A stretch of DNA of 64,000 bases from contig VDFB02358134.1 of the NCBI GenBank assembly GCA_007258455.2, forward strand, positions 211,780,026 to 211,844,025. The letters are read 5' to 3'. The notes beneath the pieces are model-generated. The model ran no database searches and was not told the DNA's origin. It saw only the letters and a list, made by a program, of their open reading frames with translations. Source of the stretch: Sequoia sempervirens (taxonomy: Eukaryota > Streptophyta > Pinopsida > Cupressales > Cupressaceae). Positions 46,030-57,643 of this stretch are shown piece by piece (position 1 is the stretch's first letter; each line of letters begins with the position of its first letter). Both the position numbers and the translations under genes were made by a program.

Positions 46030-49000
46030 TTAACTGCCTTCCCCTTTGTCTCTATTCCGATCCAGCCCTTCATGAACTCTCAAAAGCATCCCATCCAAGT
46101 CGGCCATAGGTGGTAACAGAAAAACCCTAATTCATCTTTCAATTGATGCAATCTCCTCCCTTGATTGCTTTACCAACCTATCCCAATCCACCTTATACAT
46201 TAGGTATTTTTCAATGACAGCAGTGTATGTGGCCGCATCATCTAACTGATGCTCAGAGATAGAACCATCATTAATTGGGGCATAAACATCATGCCACCAC
46301 TTTCTCAACTATTCCAAGCTCAAGTACTTGGGCACGATCTTCCTTCTTCCCATCATAATTTAAAAGAAGGAAATGGATCCATTGTAAACACCGGCTAGGG
46401 CATCATCAATCTACCTCCTTTGTTTGTAAACCTTCTTCAACACCTTCTGCCTGATCTAAAGTGCCTCATACCACTCCCACGGTTTGGAAACTCTGGAGGA
46501 AGGAATAATCCCATCACTTACCAACCTATCCTGGGTGTACTCCATGATAGTTCTGGTTTTCTACAGAAGGAGATCTGTGTCTCCCTTATCCTGCGCCAAC
46601 ACCGCCTTCAACCAATCAGCTGCCATGATAGCATCCTTCCTAGTTGATAGGATTTCCTTAATAGCCTCATCACCCTTATTTGAACCCCTTCCAGCCAATT
46701 CATAGTGGAAATAGCAGAATCTTTCATCTTTTCTAGCTCAGTGATGGTCTCTTGAGGTAGAGGATTCGCAACAGAGATCGAAGAGTTAATGGATTGCATG
46801 GGTTTCATTAATTCCTCCAAGCATTTCCTAAGATTTTCATTTTCTTTCTTCAACTCATGCTTGGTCTTCATTTCCTTTCTCAGCCTGACCATGATGATTG
46901 CACTAGAAACCTCATAATCTTGAATATCCTACTCCATAGAAGTAGGCCCCAAGTTGAAATTTTTCACATTATACTCCTTCCGAGCCACATTACCTCTATT
47001 TTTACCTATAGTAGGGATGGAAATGTGAACAAATCTATCATGAGCTTCATCTCTTTCAATCCTCGAGATCACCGTAGCCTTCTTCTTACCTTTATCTTTT
47101 CCAATTTTGGCTAGTAGTGCATCCCAATTCGGTGGACTATCTTCCATAGCAACTTGTTTTGTCTTTATCTCTTTGTCCAACCAATCCACATCACCAATTG
47201 GTTTGTATTTTATGGCCTCATAAGCATGATCCTAGATCAAGTTTCCATCGTCTTCCAATTGATCAAGAACTACCTTTACATTATACAACAGAACTGACTC
47301 AACTGGAAGCCAGGAGAATTTCTTCTTTCTAACCTCAAATTCATCACTGCAGTTGGCCCAGTAGTCTTCCAAATTCACCTTGTGGCAATACTCTTTGCTG
47401 GATTTCTTTTGGGCTTCTCCTGTAATATCAAACATTGATCTCCTAGAATGAAAAGACAGACCGAGGGTACTTATTTCTTCCTCTGAAGCCTGGGCAGAAA
47501 TAATGGAAGGACACGCTTCTCCAGTGCCAATCCTTAGGGGAAAATCTCACCCAAATCCGGTCTTATGCTTCTCTTTCTTGACAATCGCATCAAAGTCACA
47601 AATCTTCCTAGTTACTTCCAACAATATAATGTGATTAGTAGGATGCCTTGAAAGTTTGTATGGGGCCCTTTGGCAGCCATCAATCCTGATGTAGGAGAAA
47701 GTTAGGAACTGAATAAACCAAGCTCCATATTTCTTGATGAGTTCCTTAGCTAGGTCTGAAATCCTGACATGCTATGCTTCCTGAATCATTCTGGTGATAT
47801 ACATGGTAAATGCATCATTTTCCCTCCTATAGTTCGAACATCCCAAGTGCAATTGAGGGAAAACTTCATAAATAACGTCCTGTCCGAAAATTCCCTTTGT
47901 ATCCAATCCTTTGTAGGGATGGAATCTTACAAGTGCATAGACCAGATATGAAGTCACTATGAAAGTCTTGGTCTGTAACACATTGGATAATTGTTCATGG
48001 AGTACTCCACTAATGACCCCTGAACAATGGTAATTAATATTTTCCTGTTCCATCCTCACAATCACATGGCACATCCAATTCTTAAACATACCAACATTCT
48101 TCAATCCAACCACCCTACTGAGAAGAGTGATGGCATCATAATATTCTTCTTGAACTTTATCCTAAATAGCTGCTTGGGTAATTTAGAATAGTGAGATTTA
48201 GGCTTCTCCAGCCAAGAATTGATAAATTGTTGTGACCTCACAGTCTACTTATCATAGAACTCCTAAGCTGCCCTCATGCTAAATCCCACCACATGAGACC
48301 TATCTGGCATATCAAATGTTTGGGCAATGGAGATAGGGTTGAGATTTGCTAAAATCCTCCCCTAAGGACCAATTATTCTCTATGTATGTTGATCATAGTG
48401 CCTGGCACATTCAAGGACCAGCTCATAACACTGCACCACAGAAGGGAAACCAGCTACATGGGACAAGGCTGATTCCATCATCCTTCTAGCCACGAAAGGA
48501 GAATCCTTAGCCACCATTCTTTCTTTAAACTCTTCATAATCCCATGATCCGACATTTGTATCAGTCACCTCCGACCAAACTAAAGTGATTTTTCTCTTAG
48601 GGATCCTGCTCTTAATGTCCATTTTAATCCTCTTTGGATCAAACATTGAGGACCCAGCTGCTGCCTTGCTAGATTCAGCCTGCACTCAACATGGAAATCA
48701 TAGTGAAAAGCCACAAGAGAGCAAGGTTAATTCATCAATACATCGTTAGAATGAATCTCATATAGCCAGAGTGTTATTAAAACTTATTTGAGATGATCAC
48801 AACAAATTTTGGGTTTCAAGACCATCCAAAGAATCTAAGCCAGAGAGGAATTTTGGGAAATTCCAGACCGATTGGATTCCAATGGAATAATGAGGAAACA
48901 TCTAATTAACCATTAAACCTAATCATGATCGATCAATAAATTGCATGGGAAATCCAAATATGACTTGAAATAATCATTAAATGCATCACAAATCATAAGC

Positions 49001-50075
49001 AAATCCAATTATCTCACGTTCCTTCATATTCCATTAGATTTTGGGAAAATCCGTGAGGGACGAATATCCGCAAAAAATGAGCTAGAGAGGTGACTTCAGA
49101 AAATGAAAAGACGTTGGATTTTATAGAAATCCAGACCCGACGGAAATCTGCAGATAAGGAAAAAATCTGAACCAATCGGTGCAAAAGCATGTACTTCGGC
49201 CAAACAAATTTCATTCGGAAAGAGGTCACACCGAGTGGGGCATGTCTTGCCGACCGACGATATAGAAAATATATCGATATGACCAAAGGGGAGTCAGGGT
49301 AAGGTCCTAGCGAATCTTTTGTGTCTCACCAACTTTCGGGTTCCAAGCAAACACTTCGGCCAAACTAAAGTTTTTTGATATGAGGTCTCAGCGAAGTTGC
49401 AGTGTCTTGCCGATCGGCAATATAGCAAATATATCGATATGACCAAAGGGGAGTCGGGGTATGTCCTCGCGAATCTTCTTTGTCTCACCAACATGCATAG
49501 GAGGCTTTATCAGTGTGAGAAATGATAATGTCACGGCGATCAAATATGAACTTAGGAAGGCTTCTCGGTGAAATACAGGGTGATCGATATGACATCTCGC
49601 CGACTTTGAAGGGTCATAGCGAAGAAAATTCGAAAGGGACAGAGAGTCACGATTTTACCCAAACACCAAATCAATCATGAATTTCAAAATGTTTAACTCA
49701 AAAAAAGTTAGGGATGGACCTTTCATAGATTTTCTTTACATTCTAGGTCAATTTTGAGACAAAACAACTTGACATGGCATTACCTTAGGTTTGAAACCCT
49801 ATTCATCCGCCATTAGCACACAAGCAAGCTCAAAATTCAGTTGTTTCAACTGCTAAGTTGTTACTAGGGTTTACTAATACTCTTAGGCAAGATTCATCAA
49901 AATTCAGATAGACAAATGAGCTCAAAACTCACCTAGGAGATGACAAATGACGCAATACTGAACAACCCTAGCATTAAATGATCAAATTGTAGGAATTTGA
50001 ATCCCACAGGCTCTCATAACATCAAAGTGCCATTCATAATTCTCAATCAAAGGCAGGGAAATAAAAACATACCAT
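46030..50075 (-). pseudogene. LTR-embedded spliced gene, left copy, function unknown
   Basis: Exon 1 ends with the ATG at 50075-50073. An intron (50072-48680, GTATGT...TGCAG, 1393 bp) follows immediately, and exon 2 opens in frame with AESSKAAAGSS. The frame runs leftwards about 880 codons to a TAA at 46030. Recognisable stretches include TLVWSEVTDTNVGSWDYEEF, NWMCHVIVRMEQENI, TSYLVYALVRFHPYKGLD, RISDLAKELIKKYGAWFIQF, a Lys-rich piece KIGKDKGKKKA and a likely coiled coil near 46780-46890. A one-base loss near 48145 and several single-codon stops (for example at 47772, 47229 and 46926) disrupt this copy. I recognise no domain. Sense to gag-pol. Confidence 0.65.
49194..49493 (-). repeat. 160-bp duplication in the intron of the left LTR gene
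   Basis: CTTCGGCC at 49194 and 49354 opens two similar units (160 and about 140 bp), each with ATATCGATATGACCAAAGGGG and a GTGTCTCACC/TTGTCTCACC end. The right LTR has the same pair. Confidence 0.85.
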
Positions 50076-50882
50076 TGTGGCACGAGAATCGATCTTAGAA
50101 GTAGCAAATGTGAAGCCCAATGGCATCCACAAAGAACAGATGCAGGAATGCACAAGAAGTTGCCACTAAATTGATCAATTCAAACCCAAACATCCCAAAA
50201 CAAAGTCAATCAATCACTAGAAAGCACTCCTCAGCTCAAACAACAACAACAATAAGCATGATGGCACAAAAGATCCCAGAAACCAAGTTAAATACATCCT
50301 TCAAAGCACGCATGAAACCATTAATGCAATCAATAGGATAGTTAGAAAACCCATAAATTTGATGACAGGGTGGAATCCGAGAAAATCCGGCCCATGCAAA
50401 AATCCACGAAGACCAAGAATCCCCGAACCATGGTGCACGGCCGGAATCCAAACAGGATCTGGTAAAATCCGTCCAGGGAGGAAAATCCTAAATCAGGGTA
50501 AAAACCTGAACTTAGCCAAAAATTAGAGATTTTCAATGAATAACCTAGGGAAACACTTAGGCAACCAAAAATAAACATTTAAGCACATGCCAAGATAAGA
50601 CAAAACCTCAAAAAGAAAGGGCCAAAATAAACTAAAACCGAACCGAAAGAGGGTCCCTACTTTCAGCGAGGCATGTACTAAAACTGCACAACAAATGGCG
50701 ACTTCAGCTAGGAAAATGCTCCAGAGCATTTGATGATGAACAGGAATCAAGAATGCAAAATCTCTAGTTTCAATCTCACCACCAAACAAACAAGTTAGAA
50801 TGCAAAGATTTAAAGAATCAGAACCAAATGATAGACCAAACCTTCCATAAACTAAAAATCCAAGTGTGTGCACATGAGTTCA

Positions 50883-51627
50883 TTTCCCTCAAGCTACTAC
50901 AGTAACCAAGTTTAGTCAAGTTAGGCTACGTAAGGATTCTAACTTCAAAAGCAACCTAGATAGGGCTTCGCTGCCAGTCAGGCGTCCATAGCCCCGACGA
51001 GGTTATCATTGTGACTCTCCTAAACATAGCTCTACTGCCAGCCAGGCATCCATAGCCTCGATAGAGATATTCAGGTACCCCTGATAAGTTGAATTTATTA
51101 TTTTGATATTCAATATTTCATTTTTCTTTCTTTTGATATTCTTTATATGTCACTTTCATTTCAACCTATGAACAATGAAGCTCACACTTAGGGCTGAGAA
51201 CCACAGTGGCGCTGAAGTAGAAATAAGATTTTTCACTTGACAAAACTTCACAAGGATTCCTATAGTAACATCAGGATTCTTAAGATATATGAGAGGTATA
51301 AGATTTCAAAGTACTTCGAATTCCAATCAAATCCTATGATCAATCTTCTATAAACCTGACATTAAGACTCTTGGAAATAATAAAGATTTCAACCATCCTT
51401 TCAAGATGTAAGACTAAAGTCCACCAAGGAAATACTTAGAACAATCCTAGATAATGATATATTTTCCATCCAGATGCAACACATCCAGGTAAAAATAGAG
51501 AAACCCCCAAAGAAAAAGTAGAGCAAAAAAACAAAACAAAACAAAAGCAAACCCACAAACCAAACCAAAAGAAAAACAAAAAGGGAAACCTAATCTAACT
51601 ATATACAAGACAAGAACTGAAAACAGC
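50883..51627 (-). other. G3 region between integrase and the 3' LTR
   Basis: No ORF supported. A phrase ACTGCCAGCCAGGCATCCATAG (about 51033) repeats an earlier GCTGCCAGTCAGGCGTCCATAG (about 50971). The sequence 51515-51590 is A-rich with AAACAAAA units. A purine tract GAGGGAAA at 50883-50890 (minus) may be the polypurine tract. Confidence 0.5.
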
Positions 51628-52293
51628 TCAAGACTTGAAATAATGCTTCAAATACTGCCCATTGACAGGCAGTGGGATATCCTCTCCAGTAAGAGTTTTC
51701 AAACGGAAAGCATTATCTCCTAGAATTTCTGAAATTTGGTAAGGGCCAAGCCAAAGTTTATCAAATTTTCCATGCTCTCCCTTATGGTCATTGGCTTTAT
51801 CCCAGTAAAGAACCAAGTTAAAAATCCTAAAAGCTTTAACCTTGGCTCTTTTATCAAACCATCTCTTGACAAACCCTTGATGTTTAGCAAATTTTTCTAG
51901 GGCTTTGTCTCTTTTTTCCTCAAGGTGTACTAATTCAGCAAGTCTAGCCTCGCATTTATCTCCCTCATCATAATATTCTTTAATGAACTGCAAGGTGGGG
52001 ATCTTTAACTGAATGGAAAACACGGGCTCTAATCCATAAACCAGGTGATAGGGTGATATTCCTATGGAAGTCTTATGTCTAGTGCGATCTGCCCATAGAG
52101 CAAATCTAAGTTGGGCATGCCAATCCTTCGGATTTCTTTCTAACAATTTGTGAATAATAGTCAGGAGATTTTTGTTGGATGACTCAGCTAAACCATTACC
52201 CTGAGGGTAATAGTTGGATGCAAATTTAATTATAATCCCATGGTCAAAAATCCAGTTAGAAAACTTCAAAGACAAATGTAGGACCATTGTCAC
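51628..52293 (-). pseudogene. G3 integrase, C-terminal half
   Basis: 221 codons. NYYPQGNGLAESSNKNLL carries the catalytic Glu of the DDE triad. KDWHAQLRFALWADRTRHKT and GISPYHLVYGLEPVFSIQL are standard for the end of a Gypsy integrase core. The tail YQISEILGDNAFRLKTLTGE resembles the C-terminal domain after the core; no chromodomain is visible. It is in another frame from 52256-53308, so an indel separates the two parts. Confidence 0.9.
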
Positions 52294-53308
52294 AAACTAA
52301 AGACATAGGACATCCAAAACGGTTAAGAATACTTGATTCGATGAAGTTAATTACTATTTCTGAAGTGCATTGCTTGCAAGCAAGGGCCTCAGTCCATCTT
52401 GTAAAATAATCAGTAATGGTAAGGATATACCTGTATCCTGTGGAGGAAGATGGATTGATTGGACCTATGAAGTCCATTCCCCACTGTGCAAAGGGTTTTA
52501 CCTCGAATACTGGTTGGAGTGGGAGTGTGGCATACTTCCCTTTGGTTGCTGCAGTATAGCACACATGGCATTTCTTGACATGACTATGGGTGTCTTTGAA
52601 TAATGTAGGCCAATAGTAACCAGCTCTCAGGATCTGGTTGGTAGTAGAAGGTGTTGATCCATGGCCCGTACCATATCTGTCATGAAACTCCAACATCACT
52701 CTTGCAGATTCTTCCTTTCCTAGGCACCTGAAATAAACACCCTCATGATTTTTCTTATATAGGGAAGCTCCTTTCAACGTGAAACTATCACTCTTTAAGT
52801 GCAATGCCCTTCTTTTTACTGAATTGAGATGATCAGGGCATCTCTGGGTCAGGAAATAATGAACAATATCATCATACCACTCTCCAGGAGAAACATCCTC
52901 TAAGTTATAACTCTGAGTCGTAAGGTCAGGGCCTGTCTCCACCATTGTCTGTGTAAGCCCTTTCCCTCTTACCAACTTCATGGGTTGAATTTCCATATCA
53001 TACTCTTGTAACATAGTTACCCATTTGGCTCTGTGTTCCCCCAGCTCATTCTGCATCAACAATAGCTTAACCACTGATTCCATAACTATTGCAAAGATTT
53101 TGTTTGTGAGGATATAATGCCTAATTTTTTTTACAGCCCTGACTAAGGCATAGGCCTGCTTTTCCACACTTGGGTATCTCAACTCCACGTCCTTCAATGG
53201 TGCACTCATGAATGCTATGGGATGCTCGCTTCCTTGATCTGACTTTTGAGTTAACATAGCAGCATATGAATGATCAGAGGCAAACGTATATATAGAATGG
53301 TTTACCAT
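52256..53308 (-). pseudogene. G3 RNase H (C-terminal part) and integrase N-terminal half
   Basis: 350 codons. RNase H: FASDHSYAAMLTQ, HPIAFMSAPLKDVELRYPSV and EKQAYALVRAVKKIRHYIL. A linker follows with EWYDDIVHYFLTQRCP. Integrase zinc-binding region: EFHDRYGTGHG and KKCHVCYTAA. Integrase core: WGMDFIGPINPSSSTGYRYI with the first catalytic Asp and LVCDNGPTF with the second. The third catalytic residue is in the next fragment. Confidence 0.9.
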
Positions 53309-54155
53309 AGTTCGGACTTACCAAAATAGGAGCTTCAGCAATAGCCCTCTTTATCTCTACAAATGCTTCTTTTGCTTCTGCATTCCATTCAACTTTGGCC
53401 TCCTGCTTTAACATTGCATTTAGTGGCTTAACTATTTCTGTAAACCCAATGATGAACTTCCTCACAAAGTTGATCTTGCCAAAGAATGATTTCATTTATT
53501 TTTTACTAGCAAGCGGTGGAACCTTAAGAATGGCTTCTATGTGTTCTGGATCAATGGCAATTCCCTTTTCAAAGAGAACATGTCCCAGCAATTTACCTTC
53601 TGCTACCCCAAAGATGCATTTCTTTGGTTTGAGCGATATTCCAAACTCTCTACATTTCTGAAAAACTTTGAATAAATCTGAGATATGATCACCTCTCTTC
53701 TTCGAAAAGATTGTTAGATCATCCATATAAATGATGATGCACTTACCAATTATGTATTTAAAGGAAATTTCCATCGCTCTTTGGAACGTGGCTCCAACAT
53801 TAATTAAGCCAAAAGGCATCCTTCTGTAGGTGAAAGTGTCCCACTTGGTGGTGAATGCAGTCTTGTGCCTATCTTCATATTGCACCATAACTTGGTTATA
53901 CCCTGAATAACCATCTAGGAAAGACATCATCTAAGATCTATTGACAATCTGGAGCACTTCATCTAGTGAGGGTACTAGATAATTATCCTTCTCTGATGCT
54001 CTGTTTAGGTTCCTAAAATCCATACATAGCCTGATTTCACCATTTTTCTTTTGTACTAGAACCAGGTTTGCAACCCAGGTGGAGTGTCTGACTGGAAATA
54101 TTATCCTTGTAGACAACATTTTCTGCACTTCCTTTTGTATTATGGGTTCCAGCAA
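53274..54155 (-). pseudogene. G3 reverse transcriptase
   Basis: One frame with two in-frame stops (53931 and 53496). Motifs: WVANLVLVQKKNGEIRLCMD, DFRNLNRASEKDNYLVPSLD, FLDGYSGYNQVMV, MPFGLINVGATFQRAM, the catalytic YMDDL, FGVAEGKLLGHVL, then the RT connection FFGKINFVRKFIIGF and EAFVEIKRAI. The frame shifts at about 53274-53308 into RNase H. RT is the best-preserved enzyme of G3. Confidence 0.92.
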
Positions 54156-54367
54156 AGCATTGATGGGCCTTTGCCTCTGTCTAAAAGGATTTACTCCTGG
54201 ATTGAGAGGAATAGTATGGGTTATGATTGATGTATCATTAGTCTTTAAGTCTTCATAACTCTAGGCTATCACATCTGGATATCTATGTAAAGCATCAATA
54301 ATTCCTTTTCTTTCTTCTGGAGTGCACACTTTGCCAATGAGAACATTTTTGACATCCTCTTGGGATC

Positions 54368-55312
54368 CTACATTATATCTATCACACTATCCACTAATAG
54401 ACTCTTTCTTAGTATCCTATTCCTGATCTTGTCTAGATCAAAGATCCTCTCTAGTTGCACCATTCCCCTGGGAATTGTATTGGTCTTCAGATTAATTACC
54501 CCTTCCAAGTCCATCTCAGCTTCTTGAAGTTTAGTTTCGTCAATGATTTGAGAAGCGAAGACATCAGTACTAGTAATAAAATCTAATATATTCTTGTCGT
54601 TTTCAAATACCTGGAAGTTGGTGATATTATCGGGTACTGATGGTACTGGGGTCAGCTCCATAGTAAACTTCTTTAGTCTCGAAAGAGATAGAGGTTGCAA
54701 GGTACTTGCCACCTGAGCAAGAGAATCAGCTGTTTGGTTCCTACTTCGTGGAATCAACTGAATGTTGAAGGCATCAAATCCTTCAATGAGGTCCCACACT
54801 CGATGTCTATAGTTAGTCATTCTCCTATCATGACAAGAGTATTGTCTCCTGACTTGCTTGACTATTAACTCAGAATCTCCAAAAACTTGCAAGATCTTAA
54901 CCTTCTTCTTCAATGCCATTAACAGTCCATGCACCAAGGCTTCATATTCAGCTACATTATTCGTACAGTGAAATTGAAGTCTATGAGCAGCAAAAAATGT
55001 CTTACCTCTTGGACTAATTAACTCAAAACCTGACCCAGCTCCATTCTTTGATTTGGACCCATCGAATCTCAAAATCCAACAACCAATAGTTGTAGAGTTC
55101 TCTGCTTTTTTACTTGCACTGTCACTACTGGATAGCTCTTCAGAAAGCATCACTCTTTTCCCTTTGGGATCTTCCTGAACATTCAGGATATCGCTTTGAC
55201 TACAGGAGTGGGGTTGATACGTTTCTGTATTTGTTCCACTACAAGCAATAGTCCAATTCTGAATGAGAAGCATTATGCACCCTGCACCAATTGGGAAAAA
55301 GTAGCTCTCCAA
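54368..55312 (-). pseudogene. G3 additional RNase H (aRNH type) upstream of RT
   Basis: 314 codons. Residues 80-200 read as a second RNase H: RFDGSKSKNGAGSGFELISP (first Asp), NNVAEYEALVHGLLMAL (Glu), VFGDSELIVKQV (second Asp), SRNQTADSLAQVA (last Asp). This is the archaeal-like RNase H known from Tat elements. It precedes RT here, in frame 1 while protease and RT are in frame 2, so small indels flank it. All four acidic positions are present. Confidence 0.85.
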
Positions 55313-55331
55313 AGTTCATTCCCCTTCCCAA

Positions 55332-55961
55332 CTAAACTTGATCTTCACTACACTTCTGAATGAACTCTTGAAAATTATATAGCAAACCAAGCTGACTATC
55401 CTCCAAACCACTATCGTCTTCAACTAGTTTGATCAGGACTTCAGTACCACTGGATTCTATTGTAAGGTCAACATGTGTTGTGTGGAACATAAGAACTTCC
55501 TCCATATTTGGTTCCTCAAGAGGAGCAACAAGCACATAGTTACCCATGCTTACTTCTGATACCAGAATTTCAACAGAGGTTTTATGATATTCTGTAATCA
55601 TGTACTTCATTCTGGGTTCTCTTTCAATTCTAATTTAGTTTGGCACTCCCTTCTAGGGAAGCCACATATGGGAATGATCAGTTGACACATATCCATTCAA
55701 AGCCCTGGTAAAGTCTCTTCCCAAGATTAGGCTATAAGCGTCAGGGATGTCAGCCACCTGTATATTGATAACTTGCTGAATCCTAGGATCAGAAGCAATC
55801 TGCATATGAATCATATTTAACTCTCCTACAACATTGACTTCAGTCCTATCCAATTGTGTGACTTTCTTCTGTGATTCAGCAGGAGTAATTCCCATAGCTT
55901 GACATAGACTGAAAGGCATAACATTGGTTGAAGCACTAGAATCCAAAAGACAATTATGCAA
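55332..55961 (-). pseudogene. G3 aspartic protease and linker
   Basis: 55653-55961 reads as a retropepsin-like protease: NCLLDSSASTNVMPFSLCQA with DSS where active enzymes have DSG, then IPDAYSLILGRDFTRALNGY, the conserved GRD(F/W) segment. 55332-55610 is a Glu-rich linker in the same frame after a stop. The Gly-to-Ser change would come from G-to-A on the coding strand. Confidence 0.85.
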
Positions 55962-55976
55962 ATTCTTATCGAATAT

Positions 55977-57643
55977 TCAAACAGAAATCAAGAATGGAGG
56001 AGTATCTGTCTTCCCTTGAAATAGAGTTAAGGGAGTATCTACTTGAACAACTTGAGATTTGTCCTTCTCTTTCCTAGTATCTCCAGGGGGCCTATGGACT
56101 TGATCATGAGTCTGATTTTGTCTTCCTACTGACTGAGATCCAAATACTCTATTGACACTATGGCTAATTGATTTATCTTGTGACATGGAATTTGCATTAT
56201 AAGATCCTAAGACTACATTCCTAATGGATGGAACTCTTAATAACTCAAGTGTAGATAGATCTACCTTCAATTTTCTGAGTTCTTCAACAACATACGTGGC
56301 CAATTGTTCTTCATTTAAATCCGTAGGAGTCTCCCTTGGGTATTCCATCATCTTCTACTTATTTGCATCAACATTTCTTCCTTTTGGTACATCAACATGT
56401 CCCAGATCTTGAGATAAGTATTGCTTGGACACCTGAGGCAGTGATGGATTATTGCTAGCATTAGGGTCTAGAGGTGTGTTGAAATTATTCGGTGGGATGG
56501 AAGTAGTAAAGGGACCTCCAGCCTATGGGCGCCTGTGTGGCAATTCCCTCAAGTCATACTTCTTGACAGGTCTCTAGAAGGTCTGCACTTCTTCAATGTA
56601 AGCTTCCTCTTTGACATAAGCTTCTCCTTCATCTCTGGGACCATTATCATTCATTTGATTCTCATCGAATAACTATCTCATTTCATCCCCATTGCATACC
56701 TGGTCTACCTCTTCCTTCAAATGGTCAGATTATTCTTTGGGTACATTCCCTCACTTTGCAAAAAAGGAGCATGGCTTAATACCAACATCGGTGAATCATA
56801 AGGGTTGGATGGTACTATTTCCTAACTGCTTGCATTGTTCTCCACTTTGTACTGAAAGATTGAGGCAGCCGTTTGGAATTCTTGACAGTCTAACTCAGAA
56901 TACTGACTAGTCTTGTGGAGCCTACACCACCCTGATAAAGCAGCCTCAACTAGATATACACCGCTGGGGGGATTCTCTTGATTAACTAGTTGACTGGAAG
57001 ACTAATTGAAATGTTGACTAACTAGTTGATCCAATGGGGTGGGGACTCCTCCATTGTTGGGCCCTGTGTTCCAAATCCTATTTTGTCCTGATTGCTTCCT
57101 TCTCTCGAACCCTTGTCCACCACCTCTGTCAAAGTTTTGGCCTGAGGGTTGCCCCTTATCATAGTTCTGTCTTCTATCATTATTATACCCCCTGTCATTG
57201 TTGTAATGTCTGTCCTGGTTATATCCTCTTTCATTATTGTATCCTCTTTCATGATGTTTCCCTCTATCAAAGTTCTATCCTTGTGGATTCTCTCTATTCT
57301 GATTGGATTGCATACTTCTCTAAGCAACTTGCAACTGACTGTTCTAGTTCCACAAGTAAGTCACCTTCATATTCAGCTTCTTTATTTGTTTAGATAATTC
57401 ATCCAGTCTTTCCTTGTCAGAATTACTATATGGAAGTTGATTTGCATTATTTTGGGAATACCCTACTGCAGCATTGGCATTTAGTGACTGGTTCAAGACT
57501 TCAAAATTTTGCAGGTATGAAGGATAACTAGCCTGGTGCTGGATATGTAGAGGTTGATTCACATTTTGTTGAGGGTAACTAATTGTGGATGAAACCTATC
57601 CTACGGAAGGTCCTGGGTAAGGGACCAGAGGAAACTGGGGTAC
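55977..57643 (-). pseudogene. G3 gag C-terminal region and gag-protease linker
   Basis: Broken sequence between the gag core and protease. 55977-56351 is open and polar. At 57167-57290 one frame encodes Arg-Gly-Tyr-Asn type repeats (HERGYNNERGYNQDRHYNN), a basic RNA-binding-like tract. No CCHC knuckle is evident. Frames change at least twice. Confidence 0.65.

Larger units (their letters stand above)
44905..50882 (-). repeat. 3' LTR of G3 (left copy, about 6 kb)
   Basis: The left end TGTTGATGG is fixed by the paired copy. The right end at 50882 is tentative: on minus, GAGGGAAA directly precedes TGAACTC there, a plausible polypurine tract and LTR start. Homology to the right LTR is certain up to at least 50290, where the window ends for the partner. 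The LTR contains the embedded gene (46030-50075), a TATA box at 45821-45830 and an intronic repeat. Confidence 0.8.

Noticed and set aside
46420..46705. Plus-strand ORFs opposite the LTR gene (also 60126-60353, 46857-47114, 60564-60773)
   Set aside because: They are antisense shadows of the minus-strand LTR gene, whose frame is far longer and shared by both LTRs.
50342..50873. Minus ORFs 50342-50578 and 50523-50873 in the G3 LTR
   Set aside because: They lie upstream of the LTR gene's ATG, overlap each other in different frames and have no domain resemblance; the partner LTR is outside the window, so conservation cannot be tested.
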